Below are positions 18,024 through 27,220 of a stretch of 64,000 bases of DNA, piece after piece. Origin of the DNA: SZAS-18 sp038322235. Its GTDB lineage: Bacteria; Verrucomicrobiota; Verrucomicrobiia; Chthoniobacterales; SZAS-18. The DNA is taken from positions 1 through 64,000 of the forward strand of contig JBBQFQ010000024.1 of the NCBI GenBank assembly GCA_038322235.1, given 5' to 3'. The notes under the pieces were generated by a model, which made no database searches, was not told the DNA's origin, and saw only the letters and a list, made by a program, of their open reading frames with translations. The first letter of the stretch is position 1; every line of letters starts with the position of its first letter. Both the position numbers and the translations under genes were made by a program.

Positions 18024-18035
18024 AGTCGCGCCGCC

Positions 18036-18773
18036 ATGTTCGCGCTGGCGCGCTTCCGGGCCTGGATTGAGGCGGTCGGGACCTTGTTTCATCCGCCGCA
18101 CTGCGCCGGGTGCGAAAGCCCGGTCACCGCCCTCGAATGGCACTGCGCGAAGTGCCGGGCAAAGATCGAGCGTCACCGCCTCAAGGCACCGCTCTGCGCG
18201 ACGTGCTCGGAGCCGTTCGAGGGAGCGATCGACGGGACGTTCCAGTGCCCAAACTGCAGCGACCGGCGCTACCGGTTCGTCTGCGCGTCCTCTGCCTTCC
18301 GCAGCCGCGACCTCGTGCGCGAGGCGATCCATCAATTCAAGTACAACGGCCATCTCCACCTCCGGCATCCGCTCGGCGAGTGGCTGGCGGACGCCCTCGC
18401 CGATGAGCGGATGCGCTCGCCCGGGATCGATGCGCTCGTGCCGGTCCCCCTGCACCCGCGCCGGCGGCGTGAACGCGGCTTCAATCAGGCCGATCTGCTC
18501 GCGCACCTGGCGGGAAAGCGCTTGCAGTTGCCGGTCGAAGCGCTGTTGCGGCGCACGCGCTACACGACCACCCAGACGCGATTTCACCGTCAGGAACGGA
18601 TCGAGAATCTGCGCGGGGCCTTCTCCCTCACGCGACGGGCGGAGCCAAAGGGCCGGCATCTCGTGCTCGTGGACGACGTCTTCACGACCGGGGCCACCGT
18701 GGATGAATGCGCGCTCGTCCTCCGCAAGGCTGGCGCCGCGAGTGTCCGCGTCGCGACCGTCGCGCGCGGTTGA
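18036..18773 (+). CDS. comF: ComF family phosphoribosyltransferase-like protein
   Basis: Product of 245 residues. An N-terminal double zinc ribbon has four Cys pairs: CAGC (about residues 24-27), CAKC, CATC and CPNC (about 74-77). The PRTase domain includes VREAIHQFKYNGH (about 95-107), VPVPLHPRRRRERGFNQADLLA split at about 131-152, and the PRPP-binding loop LVLVDDVFTTGAT (about 213-225). ComF supports DNA uptake during natural transformation in other bacteria, interacting with helicase and primosome proteins. Cytoplasmic. No other competence genes are adjacent. Confidence 0.92.
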   Translation: MFALARFRAWIEAVGTLFHPPHCAGCESPVTALEWHCAKCRAKIERHRLKAPLCATCSEPFEGAIDGTFQCPNCSDRRYRFVCASSAFRSRDLVREAIHQFKYNGHLHLRHPLGEWLADALADERMRSPGIDALVPVPLHPRRRRERGFNQADLLAHLAGKRLQLPVEALLRRTRYTTTQTRFHRQERIENLRGAFSLTRRAEPKGRHLVLVDDVFTTGATVDECALVLRKAGAASVRVATVARG

Positions 18774-18816
18774 TTTCCCTTTCAACCAGGGCCCGCGCCG
18801 ACGTACGGTCGCCTCC

Positions 18817-19680
18817 ATGAATGACGGCTACCGCCTCGGCTCGAATCGCTACGGCAAGGCGCACGTGCGCCTCGCCAAGGTGAAGCGAGGCGCCGATGGC
18901 ACGCACGAGTTGACCGAGCTCGAAGCCCAGATTCTCGCGACGGGGGATTTCCGGGAGTGCTACGAAGTGGGTGACAACGCCTCCATTCTGCCGACGGACA
19001 CGATCAAGAACACCGTCTACGGACTCGCGGCCCAAACCGAAATCAGATCGATCGAGGAGTTCGGCCTCGTCATCGGCCAGCACCTGCTGCAGCACAGCCG
19101 CTTCATGGGCGGCGTGGTGACCACGCTCCAGGAAACTTCCTGGGACCGGCTGAATGTTTCGGGCACGCCGCATCCGCACGCGTTCATCCACCGGCAGCCG
19201 CACCGCGCCGTCGCGGAGGTGAGCGTACCGCGCGAAGGCGCACCCCGGCTGACCTCGGGCATCGACGGTCTCACGATTTTGAAGACGACCGCGTCCGCCT
19301 TCTCGGGCTATCTGCGCGACGAGTGGACCACGCTCCCCGAGACCCGGGACCGGTTCTTCTGCACCATCGTGCGGGCGCGCTGGGACTGGCGGGCGGCTCC
19401 GAAGGATTACCGCCGCGCGAACGCCGCGGCGCTGGACGCGATGCTCCACGTCTTCGCGACCGAATTCAGCGAGTCGGTCCAGGCGACGATGTGGTCGATG
19501 GGAAAGGCGGCGATGGAGGCGGTTTCCGAGATCGCCCGGGTCTCTCTCGCGTTGCCGAACCGCCACTATCTTCCCGTGGACGTCACCCGCTTTGGCCTCC
19601 CGGAACGCCACGAAATTTTCCTGCCGACTGACGAGCCTCATGGGCAGATCGAGGCGGTGATCGAGCGGGCCGGCCCATAA
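18817..19680 (+). CDS. Urate oxidase (uricase)
   Basis: Product of 287 residues, the family length. It catalyses cofactor-free oxidation of urate by O2 to 5-hydroxyisourate. Both T-fold halves are present: N-terminal NRYGKAHVRLAKV with the catalytic Lys, then PTDTIKNTVYGLA (about residues 50-62) with the catalytic Thr and Asn-Thr-Val. TPHPHAFI lies in the middle, and the C-terminal PNRHYLPVDVTRFGL (about 248-262) contains the active-site His-Tyr segment. The start at 18817 gives MNDGYRLGSNRYGKA. No allantoinase, HIU hydrolase or xanthine dehydrogenase genes are near, so it may act alone or be part of a dispersed pathway. It sits 43 bp after comF. Confidence 0.92.
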   Translation: MNDGYRLGSNRYGKAHVRLAKVKRGADGTHELTELEAQILATGDFRECYEVGDNASILPTDTIKNTVYGLAAQTEIRSIEEFGLVIGQHLLQHSRFMGGVVTTLQETSWDRLNVSGTPHPHAFIHRQPHRAVAEVSVPREGAPRLTSGIDGLTILKTTASAFSGYLRDEWTTLPETRDRFFCTIVRARWDWRAAPKDYRRANAAALDAMLHVFATEFSESVQATMWSMGKAAMEAVSEIARVSLALPNRHYLPVDVTRFGLPERHEIFLPTDEPHGQIEAVIERAGP

Positions 19681-19733
19681 AGGCCATCGGATTTTCGATG
19701 ATCCCCCCGGCCCGTTCCCGCCGATGAGTCGGC

Positions 19734-20390
19734 ATGCCAGTTCCGAACCCGTTCGCGCTTCCCACCATGCCCGCTCCGCTGCTTAAGAAACCAATTCACG
19801 ACCAACCGGTTCACCCGTTCTATTTCTGGCTGCTGCGCCTCTCGCGCCGGCTCGTCAGCTTCTTCTACCGGCAGAAGGTAACCGGGCTCGAGAATCTCCC
19901 GAAGGAGGGACCAGTCCTCCTGCTCCCGAACCACATCAGCTACGGAGATGCCGCGCTGCTCCAGGCGGCAAGTCCCCGGCATATCCGCTTCGTCGCCTAC
20001 GAGCCGATCTACTACAATCCGTGGATCAATTGGGCCATGCGCCTCATGCGGGCGATCCCGATCATGCCGGGCAAATCCGAAAAGGGTCTGCAGGCGACCC
20101 TCGAGGCGCTCGCGGCGGATCACGTCGTGTGCCTTTTCCCGGAAGGCGGGATCTCTCGCCAGGGAACGCTGCTTGAACTCCGACACGGCTTCGAACGAAT
20201 CGCGGCGGCGACCGGCGTCAGCGTGCTCCCCATTCGGATCGATGGGCTCCGCCTGCTCGGCTTCCCGCGCAAGCGCGGCGAAGTGACGGTCAAGTTTCGT
20301 GAACTGCTGCCCGCGCAGCGCGCCAGGGTGGAGATCGTGTCCGAAATGCTGAAGCCCGACCAGACCGCCGCGACGCTGCCTCCGGCTTGA
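19734..20390 (+). CDS. plsC: 1-acyl-glycerol-3-phosphate acyltransferase (PlsC family)
   Basis: Product of 218 residues. LPNHISYGDA (about residues 64-73) is motif I, H-x4-D, the catalytic dyad. FPEGGISRQGTLLELRHGFE (about 133-152) is motif III with the substrate-binding Glu-Gly, and VLPIRIDG is motif IV. It transfers an acyl chain to lysophosphatidate in phospholipid synthesis at the inner membrane. The second ATG at 19767 (MPAPLLKK) is an equally possible start. The N-terminal helix WLLRLSRRLVSFFY likely lies on the membrane surface. Confidence 0.85.
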   Translation: MPVPNPFALPTMPAPLLKKPIHDQPVHPFYFWLLRLSRRLVSFFYRQKVTGLENLPKEGPVLLLPNHISYGDAALLQAASPRHIRFVAYEPIYYNPWINWAMRLMRAIPIMPGKSEKGLQATLEALAADHVVCLFPEGGISRQGTLLELRHGFERIAAATGVSVLPIRIDGLRLLGFPRKRGEVTVKFRELLPAQRARVEIVSEMLKPDQTAATLPPA

Positions 20391-20457
20391 GTCGAAGATT
20401 TCGATCTCCCCGCCGGTTACGGTTGAATTTCGACAGGTGCGCCCTAATCTCGCCGCC

Positions 20458-21225
20458 ATGCGTGCCCCCCGGCATTGGTTGTTCCTCGCGTTCGGCGCCT
20501 TGAGCGTCCTCGGGGCGCCGTTCGCGCGAGGCGCGGAGGACCGGGTGACGATGAACGACGGCCGGACGCAGGAAGGAAAAATCACCGGCGTCGCCAATGG
20601 CGGGATCGAGATCGAAATCAAACTTCCCAACGGGAGTCCGGGAAAGATCGGGTTGCCCCTGGCCGGCGTGACGACGGTCTCGATGGAGATCCCCGCCTCC
20701 GCCCGCACGGGGCTCGCGGCGTACGAATCTGGTGACTTCGCCCGAGCCCTCTCCGATCTCCGTCCGCTCGCGGAGAGGTTCCGTGGGCTTCCGAGCGACT
20801 GGGCCCGCCGCGTGGCGTCCGTGATGGGTGACGTCTTCCTCGAGACCAATGACCTCCCGCACGCGGAAGCCGCGTACGCCGACTTCTCACGCCTGTACCC
20901 GGGCGGGAAATCCACCCTTCGCGGCAGTGTCGGCCTCGCGCGCATCGCCCTCGCGAAGGGCGACCGAGCTCGCGCCCGCCAGATCCTCGATCCCATGGCG
21001 AAGGCGGCTCTCGGAGACGCGTCGCCCGCCGAGGCCGACGCCGCCGTCTACGGCCAGACGTTCTTGCTGCTCGGGCAGATCCTCGAAGCGGAGAAGGACT
21101 ACCCTTCGGCCCTGCACGATTATCTCCGGACGGTCACGCTGTTTTATCAGGATCGGGCCGCCGCCTCCGCCGCGCAGAAGGCCGCCGACGCGCTCCGGCA
21201 GGCCCAGAAGATCGCCGTGCCCTGA
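20458..21225 (+). CDS. Secreted TPR-like protein, first gene of the ExbB/ExbD operon
   Basis: Product of 255 residues from the ATG at 20458, which gives a signal peptide (WLFLAFGALSVLGAPFARGA). After a short beta-rich segment (DRVTMNDGRTQEGKITGVAN, an SH3-like patch), the rest is TPR-like: YESGDFARALSDLRPLAERF and YADFSRLYPGGK are typical helix pairs. Its position just before ExbB and two ExbD genes suggests it is the periplasmic accessory of that energy-transducing complex, in the role CpoB/YbgF plays for Tol-Pal; this is inference. It ends 46 bp before the ExbB start. Confidence 0.72.
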   Translation: MRAPRHWLFLAFGALSVLGAPFARGAEDRVTMNDGRTQEGKITGVANGGIEIEIKLPNGSPGKIGLPLAGVTTVSMEIPASARTGLAAYESGDFARALSDLRPLAERFRGLPSDWARRVASVMGDVFLETNDLPHAEAAYADFSRLYPGGKSTLRGSVGLARIALAKGDRARARQILDPMAKAALGDASPAEADAAVYGQTFLLLGQILEAEKDYPSALHDYLRTVTLFYQDRAAASAAQKAADALRQAQKIAVP

Positions 21226-21271
21226 TTTCCCCTCCTCGCCGTCTCACTGCCGCCCGACCATCGCCTCCTCC

Positions 21272-22177
21272 ATGCCCCGCTTCCTCGCCACCGCGATGCT
21301 CACGCTCCTCGCCGCGCCTGCACTGCTTGCCCAGGCTCCGGAGGCCGCGAAACCGGTCAATCCGGCTGGAAAATCTGTCATCGAGCTCATCATTCACGGC
21401 GGTCCGCTCATCATCCTGATCTGGATATGCATCATCGCGACTTCGATCGTGATGGTGACCTTCATCATCCAGAACGCGATCACGCTCCGCACCGAGAAGC
21501 TGGCCCCGACACCGCTCGTCGACGCCCTCAAGCAGGCCGTCCACGGCGGCAACTACCAGGAAGCGTGGGAGACGTGCAAGGCGAACGACAACTACATCGC
21601 GAACGTGCTGCGCAGCGGTCTTGAACGCCTGGGGCGCGGCAAGGACACCTTCGAGGACGCGCTCGCCGAGGCGGGAATGCGCGAGGCCGGACTGCTCCGA
21701 ACCCGCAACAGCTACCTCTCCGTGATCGGCGTCGTCTCGCCCATGATCGGCCTGCTCGGCACGGTCATCGGCATGATGGGCGCCTTCCAGACCCTCGGCT
21801 CGAGCGGCATCTCGGACCCTCGCGCGCTCGCCTCTAGCATCGGTGAAGTGCTGCTCGCCACCGCGAGCGGTCTCTTCATCGCGATCCCCGCGTTCGTCGC
21901 CTACTACGTCTTCCGCAATCGGGCGCAAAACGCGATCGTCCACGCCGAGGACCGACTGAACGGGATCGTGGACGAGATCCCGTTCGAGGAACTCAAGGGC
22001 ATCCGCCTCGGGGAGAACTTCGACCCTGGCTGGACGCCGCGGAAGGGGACCGCGACCGGCCGCCAGTCCCGCAAAGTTTCGCTCAGACTCACGACCGCGT
22101 GTCCCGTTTGCAACGGAACGATCGGTCCGGGGGAAACGCCGTGTCCGCATTGCAACACCACGCTCGAGTGGGGTTGA
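21272..22177 (+). CDS. exbB: ExbB/TolQ/MotA-family proton channel with C-terminal zinc ribbon
   Basis: Product of 301 residues. Signal-like N-terminus (LATAMLTLLAAPALLAQA), as in many ExbB variants, then three membrane segments: about residues 43-65 (LIILIWICIIATSIVMVTFI), 150-172 (SVIGVVSPMIGLLGTVIGMM) and 195-218 (LLATASGLFIAIPAFVAYYV). GLLGTVxGMMxAF is the family signature. With ExbD it converts proton flow to mechanical work on TonB, Tol or gliding-type partners. The unusual part is the tail: Cys277-x2-Cys280 and Cys291-x2-Cys294 form a compact zinc-ribbon candidate at the very C-terminus, after the usual cytoplasmic end. The start at 21272 follows a pyrimidine-rich stretch. Confidence 0.88.
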   Translation: MPRFLATAMLTLLAAPALLAQAPEAAKPVNPAGKSVIELIIHGGPLIILIWICIIATSIVMVTFIIQNAITLRTEKLAPTPLVDALKQAVHGGNYQEAWETCKANDNYIANVLRSGLERLGRGKDTFEDALAEAGMREAGLLRTRNSYLSVIGVVSPMIGLLGTVIGMMGAFQTLGSSGISDPRALASSIGEVLLATASGLFIAIPAFVAYYVFRNRAQNAIVHAEDRLNGIVDEIPFEELKGIRLGENFDPGWTPRKGTATGRQSRKVSLRLTTACPVCNGTIGPGETPCPHCNTTLEWG

Positions 22178-22225
22178 ACCGCGGGAAGACGATCAATCGA
22201 CTGTTGAACTGAAGCCCGGACCGGC

Positions 22226-22714
22226 ATGGAAGCGCGAGGCAAAGGACATTCCCGCAAGAAGGGGAAGCGCCATGGCGCCCGGAATTTTCCGGAGGAGGAT
22301 CCCGACTTCCAGATCGCACCGATGATCGACGTCCTCCTCGTTCTGCTCGTCTTCTTCATGTCGATCAGCTCCACCGAGGTGCTGCAGGCGACCAAGGGCA
22401 TCGAACTCCCCGTTGCAATGGACGGGCGCGATGCAGCCAAGAACGCGAAACAAATGATCGTGAACGTGTCCTGGAATCTGATCGGCGATGCCGGCTCCAT
22501 CACGATCGACGACCGCGCCTACCCGACTCCGAGCGACATCACGCCGGTGCTGAAGGCCCGCGCGGACGTCGTGCCGGAAATGCGCGTGCTCCTGCGCGCG
22601 GATAAACAGGTTCGCTACGCCTTCATGCGCGAGATCATGATCGCGGTCGGCCAGGCCGGGATCGGGAATGTGACCTTCTCCGTCGTGGACAAGGACGCCG
22701 TGAAAGCGCCCTGA
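22226..22714 (+). CDS. exbD: ExbD/TolR family protein (first)
   Basis: Product of 162 residues. A basic N-terminus (HSRKKGKRH) precedes the single membrane helix FQIAPMIDVLLVLLVFFMSI (about residues 28-47) with the proton-carrying Asp in PMIDV. The remaining 110 residues form the periplasmic domain. It assembles with the ExbB encoded 48 bp upstream. The following gene encodes a second ExbD, so the complex may use an ExbD heterodimer. Confidence 0.9.
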   Translation: MEARGKGHSRKKGKRHGARNFPEEDPDFQIAPMIDVLLVLLVFFMSISSTEVLQATKGIELPVAMDGRDAAKNAKQMIVNVSWNLIGDAGSITIDDRAYPTPSDITPVLKARADVVPEMRVLLRADKQVRYAFMREIMIAVGQAGIGNVTFSVVDKDAVKAP

Positions 22715-22754
22715 TTTTTCCCTCAGATCCTCAACCCCATTCATTCAAAACGAT

Positions 22755-23168
22755 ATGGCATCCATGGCGTCAGAGGACGGGGACATCGGCTTTCAAATCG
22801 CGCCGATGGTCGACGTCGTCTTTGTCCTGATGCTTTTTTTCATGGCGTCCGCCGGGATGCAGGTCATCGAGAAGGAGCTCGGGATCAATCTCCCCAGCGG
22901 GAAGTCGGCGACCACCAACGCGCCGACCACTCCGATCATCATCGCGATTTCCGCCGACGGCGGGATCTCCATCAACGGGGCACCCTACGATGCTCCGGAA
23001 AGCAAGGAGCTCACGCAGACCCGCGACTGGTTGAAAGCCACGGTGGACCAGTTTGGGGCGAAGGATCCGGTGATCATCCAGCCCGACCCGCTCGTGCGGC
23101 AGGATCGGATCATCCAGGTCCTGAACGCCTGCGCGGCGGCCGGCGTAAAAAATCTAAGCTTTAGCTGA
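22755..23168 (+). CDS. exbD: ExbD/TolR family protein (second)
   Basis: Product of 137 residues. The N-terminal membrane helix FQIAPMVDVVFVLMLFFMAS (about residues 12-31) again carries the essential Asp. The periplasmic domain contains TTPIIIAISADGGISINGAP and ends PLVRQDRIIQVLNACAAAGV plus KNLSFS, the standard ExbD ending. Forty bp separate it from the first ExbD gene. Operons with one ExbB and two ExbD genes are known in several phyla. Confidence 0.9.
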   Translation: MASMASEDGDIGFQIAPMVDVVFVLMLFFMASAGMQVIEKELGINLPSGKSATTNAPTTPIIIAISADGGISINGAPYDAPESKELTQTRDWLKATVDQFGAKDPVIIQPDPLVRQDRIIQVLNACAAAGVKNLSFS

Positions 23169-23270
23169 GCCAGGCGCCGTTCGCCAAGGGGAGCGCACCG
23201 CCGGGAGGCAGAGCGAGGCGCGACCATTTCAGGATGCGCCCCGCGCTGCTGCGGTATCGTTCCGCCCATC

Positions 23271-26200
23271 ATGAATATCCTTTGCGTGCGACCCGGCCTC
23301 CTCTTCGCTGCCCTCGCCCTCGCGGGCTCCCTTCTCCAGGCCGCCGAGCCCGAATCGCCGGTGCGCCTCGTGGTGGAACATCCGCAGACGATGGGAATGA
23401 GCCGGTTTCGCGCACAGTGGGACACGCCACTTCCTCTCGCGGAGGATGGCGCGCGGAACTGGTGGGGCGGCGTGAAGGATGAGCCGCGCGGGGCCTACGC
23501 CGATTGGTCGGAAGCCGGACGGAAAGGGGCGTCCGGGGCGCTCGCTTGCGATGCGCTCAATCGCAGTCTGCTCGTCCGCTTCCCGGAGGCCGCTGAACGC
23601 ATCGCCGCCGCCCTGCGGACGGGCCGTTCGATCGCGAGGGTGGAAATCGTCCTTCCGTTCCTCGACGAGGAACTCTTTCCGCCCGGCACGCCCGACTGGC
23701 CCGGGCCCGAATCCTACAACTACCGCGCGAACTGGGGCGTGAAGGATCTCTATCGGCAAAGCCGGGCGCGCTGGCATGTCGTGGCCTCGGCGCTGCGCCG
23801 ACCCTGGATCGCCGACCCCGCCGTCGGCCCCACCTTGAACGCCGCCGTCCGGGGAGCGGTGCACTGGCGCAAGTATGGGGCGCAGGACGAGGAGGCGGAT
23901 CGTTTCCCCGCCGTTTTCGGCCCAGCCGAAGTGTCCTCCGCCGTGCCGGAGGGCCGTCTCGACGTCACCGCGGCGCTGCTCGATCCGGCGTTCGGTCCAT
24001 CGCTGCGCGACCGGCTCCGGACGTTCGCCGATTGTGGCGTGATCATTCGGAAGTGGGAGTCCTATGACCACCGCTACTTTCGCGGGGTGTACGAATTCGC
24101 CACGGCGACGGGCGGGCGCGGCATCCTGTTTCGCACGCCGCGACTCGAGGTCACACTCACGGCGAAACGCGGGGAGCGCGTCGATTCGTTGCGTCCGCCC
24201 GCCGATATCCCCGCGCTCGTGGCGGCCGCGCGATCCCCCGCCGGTCCGGTCGGCCGCGCGACGGCCGTCGTCCCTTCGCCAGAGGAAATCGGGCGGATCG
24301 CCGCCGCCGCCGACCGTCGTCCGGCCTGGGCGGACGAGATCCAGTGGCGGCGAGTGCGGGAACTCGTCGACCTGCAGGGGAGCGCGGACCGCGGACAACC
24401 GCGCTGGTGCCAGTTCCTTCCCCCGCATCTGCTCGAGTTCACCCGACGGGCCCTGCCGAAGGACGCCGCTGGCCAGATCGATCCGGCCGCGTTCGCCGCC
24501 GCGACGTACGGTGTCTGGATCGACAAGCTGATCGGCCGCCAGACGCGCGGATGGGACGGGTTCGAAATGGCGGCGGATTTCAGCGAATGGCAGCTCGCGA
24601 GCGAGATCTTGCCGGGGCCCGCGGTCGACGCGATTCGCCGCTACTGGGTCGACTGGCTGATGCCCGATCGCGAAACGTGTCCGCGCGACCAGCTGATGAA
24701 TCCGGAATGGATGGATGGTTCGCTCATCCATCCGATGGCCGATCAACTCGCCGCGAAGAAGCCCGGCTCACCCACGTCGGTGGAGGCAGAGGATTCCTAC
24801 TGGCTGAAGACCGGCGACTGGCGAGGGAACAAAAGCTTTTTCCGCTCCGGATTCATGTTCACGGAATCCACCCAGAACTTCAACACGACGTCGTCAATCG
24901 GCGCGGCCGTCTTCGGCAACGTCATCGGTTCCCCCCGGGCCATCGCTGACGGCCGGCACGGCGTGCAGGAGTGGCTCGCCAACCACTGGATCTGGAACGA
25001 CGGCTCCGGTCAGGAGCATCTCGATCACTACTACCTCGGGGTGACGCTGAAGGGGCTCAAGACGCTGGTGAACGGCGCGCCGGACGCGCCCACCCGCCTG
25101 CTGGCGGATGGACTACTCGCGAAGGGGATGGAGGAGACGATCGCCGCGTGGCATCCGCATCTGCGCCGGTTCATCGCCCCGAGCTCGCGAACTTCGCTCG
25201 AATACCTCCTCGGCAGCCAGGACGGACTCCAGTATATGATGCATTCGCTCTCCCGCCGGGGTGCGCTCACGGATCCCGACCGGAAGACCCTGCCGGGAAA
25301 CCTCCCGGTCTTCACGACGGAAACGAGCGCTAGCCTCACGGCGCGACTTGCGCTGCCCGGTCCATGGGCACCGCCTGAGCTCGCCGCGTTGGTCGATGAA
25401 AAACCGCTGCCTTGGGAGGCGACCCACAGCTTCCAGCGGAACTGGCGCCGGACCTGGCTGGGCGAGCACTACGGGATGGGATCCAGCACGGCCGGCGCGG
25501 GCCGAATCCAGGCGATGGCGCAATGGCGGCGGGAGGATCGGGAAGTCCGAAGCGCGCTTGATCTCGGCACGCTCGACCTGCGCTTCGGGGCAAACGAAAC
25601 GCGCTGGATGAACGACGCTCCCGGCTGGATCGGATCGCCGGGATACCAAGTCATCGCGCAGACCGGACACACCTGGCTCGCCTTGGGGGTGCCCGCAGTG
25701 ACGAGCGCAGGACCGGCGGGGCGTGAGGGTGGCGCCGACCTCCGCAGCCTGCAGCACAGCATCGGATTCTTCGATCTCCGACCGGATGCACCGACGTGGG
25801 AGCTCTGGGTGAACGGCGAGCGCGTGCAGCGACTCCCGGTCGCCGCCCGCGCCGGGCAGCCGATCGTCATTCGTGATGGTGTCACGTATCTCGGCATCAT
25901 CGCCCTGCCGCCGCCGGGCGATCCCACCGCAGGGGAAGTGCGGCTGGAGGCCGGACGCCCGCAGGAAAATTTGCCCGCCGCCAACCCTCCCCTTTCGGTC
26001 ACGCCCGCGCTCGTGATTCACTCGTTTGTTGAGCGGCGGAGCGAGGCCTTTCTCCCGGACACCGACTGGCTGGCGTTTGCCCGTCGTTTCACCGGCTTCG
26101 CCATCCAGCTTAGCGATGCACACGAGCAACCGGATTTCACCGCGTTCCGCACTGCCTTCGAAAAGACGGCCGTCGCGACCGGATACGATGCGGCCAGTCG

Positions 26201-26759
26201 CCGCGCGCGGGCCCAATTCACGAGCGCGGCGGGCACCTTCGCGCTCGAAGCGGGCCTGGAGGTCGACGGCGAGGGGAAACAAATGCCACCCCAACTCCTC
26301 TCCGCGACGATGGATGGAAAACCCGTCTACCCCGCCGCGGACGTGATGCGCGAGACGCCCACCTGCGGCTACGGCTGGAACGCCGTTGCGAAGGGGGGCG
26401 CGAAGTTCGAGGCGAGCGACGCGGCGAAACCGGTACGCGTGTTCCTCGAAACGACCGCCGCTCACGATCGGTTCATCGCCTGGAACCCGCAGGCGAATCC
26501 CGCCGTCCTCTCGCTTAGTCTCCCGTCCGGTGCGCGAATTTCATCGACCGCACCGGTCGGCGTCTGCCGCTTCGAAGCAGATGCGGTCGGCCGGGCGATC
26601 CGGGCGGATCGAATTGTCCCGGCGGAAGGCGCGGCAGTCTCGCTCCTCTTCGACGGGTTCGCGGCCCCCCCGGAGGTCACGCTGAACGGGAAGGCCGCGA
26701 AGCTCGTCGAATCGGCCGCTCCGGGGGTCGCTGGACGGCGCTGGGTCGTCCCGTTCTGA
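23271..26759 (+). CDS. Large secreted multidomain protein, possibly a polysaccharide-active enzyme
   Basis: Product of 1162 residues with a signal peptide (LLFAALALAGSLLQAAEP). No family was recognised with confidence. Residues about 50-300 look beta-rich; DVTAALLDPAFGPSLRDRLR and a following FADCGVIIRKWESYDHRYFR resemble carbohydrate-associated DNRLRE-type modules. The middle (about 430-720) is helical and aromatic-rich, with FFRSGFMFTESTQNFNTTSS and SGQEHLDHYYLGVTLKGLK. From about 760 a beta-rich part begins with NWRRTWLGEHYGMGSSTAG and runs to the C-terminus. A helical barrel followed by a beta sandwich, with His/Tyr-rich conserved-looking segments, is the architecture of several polysaccharide lyases; that assignment is a hypothesis. 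The gene is monocistronic, 102 bp after exbD. Confidence 0.6.
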   Translation: MNILCVRPGLLFAALALAGSLLQAAEPESPVRLVVEHPQTMGMSRFRAQWDTPLPLAEDGARNWWGGVKDEPRGAYADWSEAGRKGASGALACDALNRSLLVRFPEAAERIAAALRTGRSIARVEIVLPFLDEELFPPGTPDWPGPESYNYRANWGVKDLYRQSRARWHVVASALRRPWIADPAVGPTLNAAVRGAVHWRKYGAQDEEADRFPAVFGPAEVSSAVPEGRLDVTAALLDPAFGPSLRDRLRTFADCGVIIRKWESYDHRYFRGVYEFATATGGRGILFRTPRLEVTLTAKRGERVDSLRPPADIPALVAAARSPAGPVGRATAVVPSPEEIGRIAAAADRRPAWADEIQWRRVRELVDLQGSADRGQPRWCQFLPPHLLEFTRRALPKDAAGQIDPAAFAAATYGVWIDKLIGRQTRGWDGFEMAADFSEWQLASEILPGPAVDAIRRYWVDWLMPDRETCPRDQLMNPEWMDGSLIHPMADQLAAKKPGSPTSVEAEDSYWLKTGDWRGNKSFFRSGFMFTESTQNFNTTSSIGAAVFGNVIGSPRAIADGRHGVQEWLANHWIWNDGSGQEHLDHYYLGVTLKGLKTLVNGAPDAPTRLLADGLLAKGMEETIAAWHPHLRRFIAPSSRTSLEYLLGSQDGLQYMMHSLSRRGALTDPDRKTLPGNLPVFTTETSASLTARLALPGPWAPPELAALVDEKPLPWEATHSFQRNWRRTWLGEHYGMGSSTAGAGRIQAMAQWRREDREVRSALDLGTLDLRFGANETRWMNDAPGWIGSPGYQVIAQTGHTWLALGVPAVTSAGPAGREGGADLRSLQHSIGFFDLRPDAPTWELWVNGERVQRLPVAARAGQPIVIRDGVTYLGIIALPPPGDPTAGEVRLEAGRPQENLPAANPPLSVTPALVIHSFVERRSEAFLPDTDWLAFARRFTGFAIQLSDAHEQPDFTAFRTAFEKTAVATGYDAASRRARAQFTSAAGTFALEAGLEVDGEGKQMPPQLLSATMDGKPVYPAADVMRETPTCGYGWNAVAKGGAKFEASDAAKPVRVFLETTAAHDRFIAWNPQANPAVLSLSLPSGARISSTAPVGVCRFEADAVGRAIRADRIVPAEGAAVSLLFDGFAAPPEVTLNGKAAKLVESAAPGVAGRRWVVPF

Positions 26760-26803
26760 GGACGCGACGGGCGAGCGGCGGCTCGCGGGCTCCCTGCCGG
26801 TCC

Positions 26804-27220
26804 TCAGCTTTCTGACGCGATCCCGCGCAGGCGCCGCCACACGTTCGCGAGTCCACGCAGGCGCGTCGGTGACAACTCGCCGTCGAGCCCGAGGTCCGCC
26901 CAGACCGGGCATTCGTCCGGCAACGCGGCCACATCCGCGACGAGCTGATCCTCGACGATGGCGCAGAGCAACGCGGCGAGCCCTTTCACCATCGCGGACT
27001 CGCAATCGCCCCGAAACCGCATGTGCCCATTCACGGCCTCGCCGGTGAGCCAGACCCGCGAGACACAGCCGGGAACGAGCGCGCTCTCCGTCCGCTCGCC
27101 GTCGCGCAACGCGGGAAGTTTCCGGCCACGGTCCGCGAGCGTCGAGAGTCGCTCCTGGGTTCCCGGGAGCACGCGGAGGCGGCGGACAAACTCGGACTGG
27201 CGGGCCTCGACGGGATTCAT
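26804..27220 (-). CDS. sufE: Cysteine desulfuration protein SufE
   Basis: Product of 138 residues. LVPGCVSRVWL (about residues 48-58) holds the sulfur-accepting Cys and matches the V-x-G-C-x-S-x-V-W signature of SufE/CsdE. FRGDCESAMVKGLAALLCAI (about 69-88) is the second family block. SufE takes persulfide sulfur from SufS and passes it to SufB for Fe-S cluster assembly. No suf genes are adjacent. It is the last of three overlapping minus-strand genes; its ATG overlaps the stop of the DUF167 gene by 4 bp. Confidence 0.9.
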   Translation of the reverse strand: MNPVEARQSEFVRRLRVLPGTQERLSTLADRGRKLPALRDGERTESALVPGCVSRVWLTGEAVNGHMRFRGDCESAMVKGLAALLCAIVEDQLVADVAALPDECPVWADLGLDGELSPTRLRGLANVWRRLRGIASES

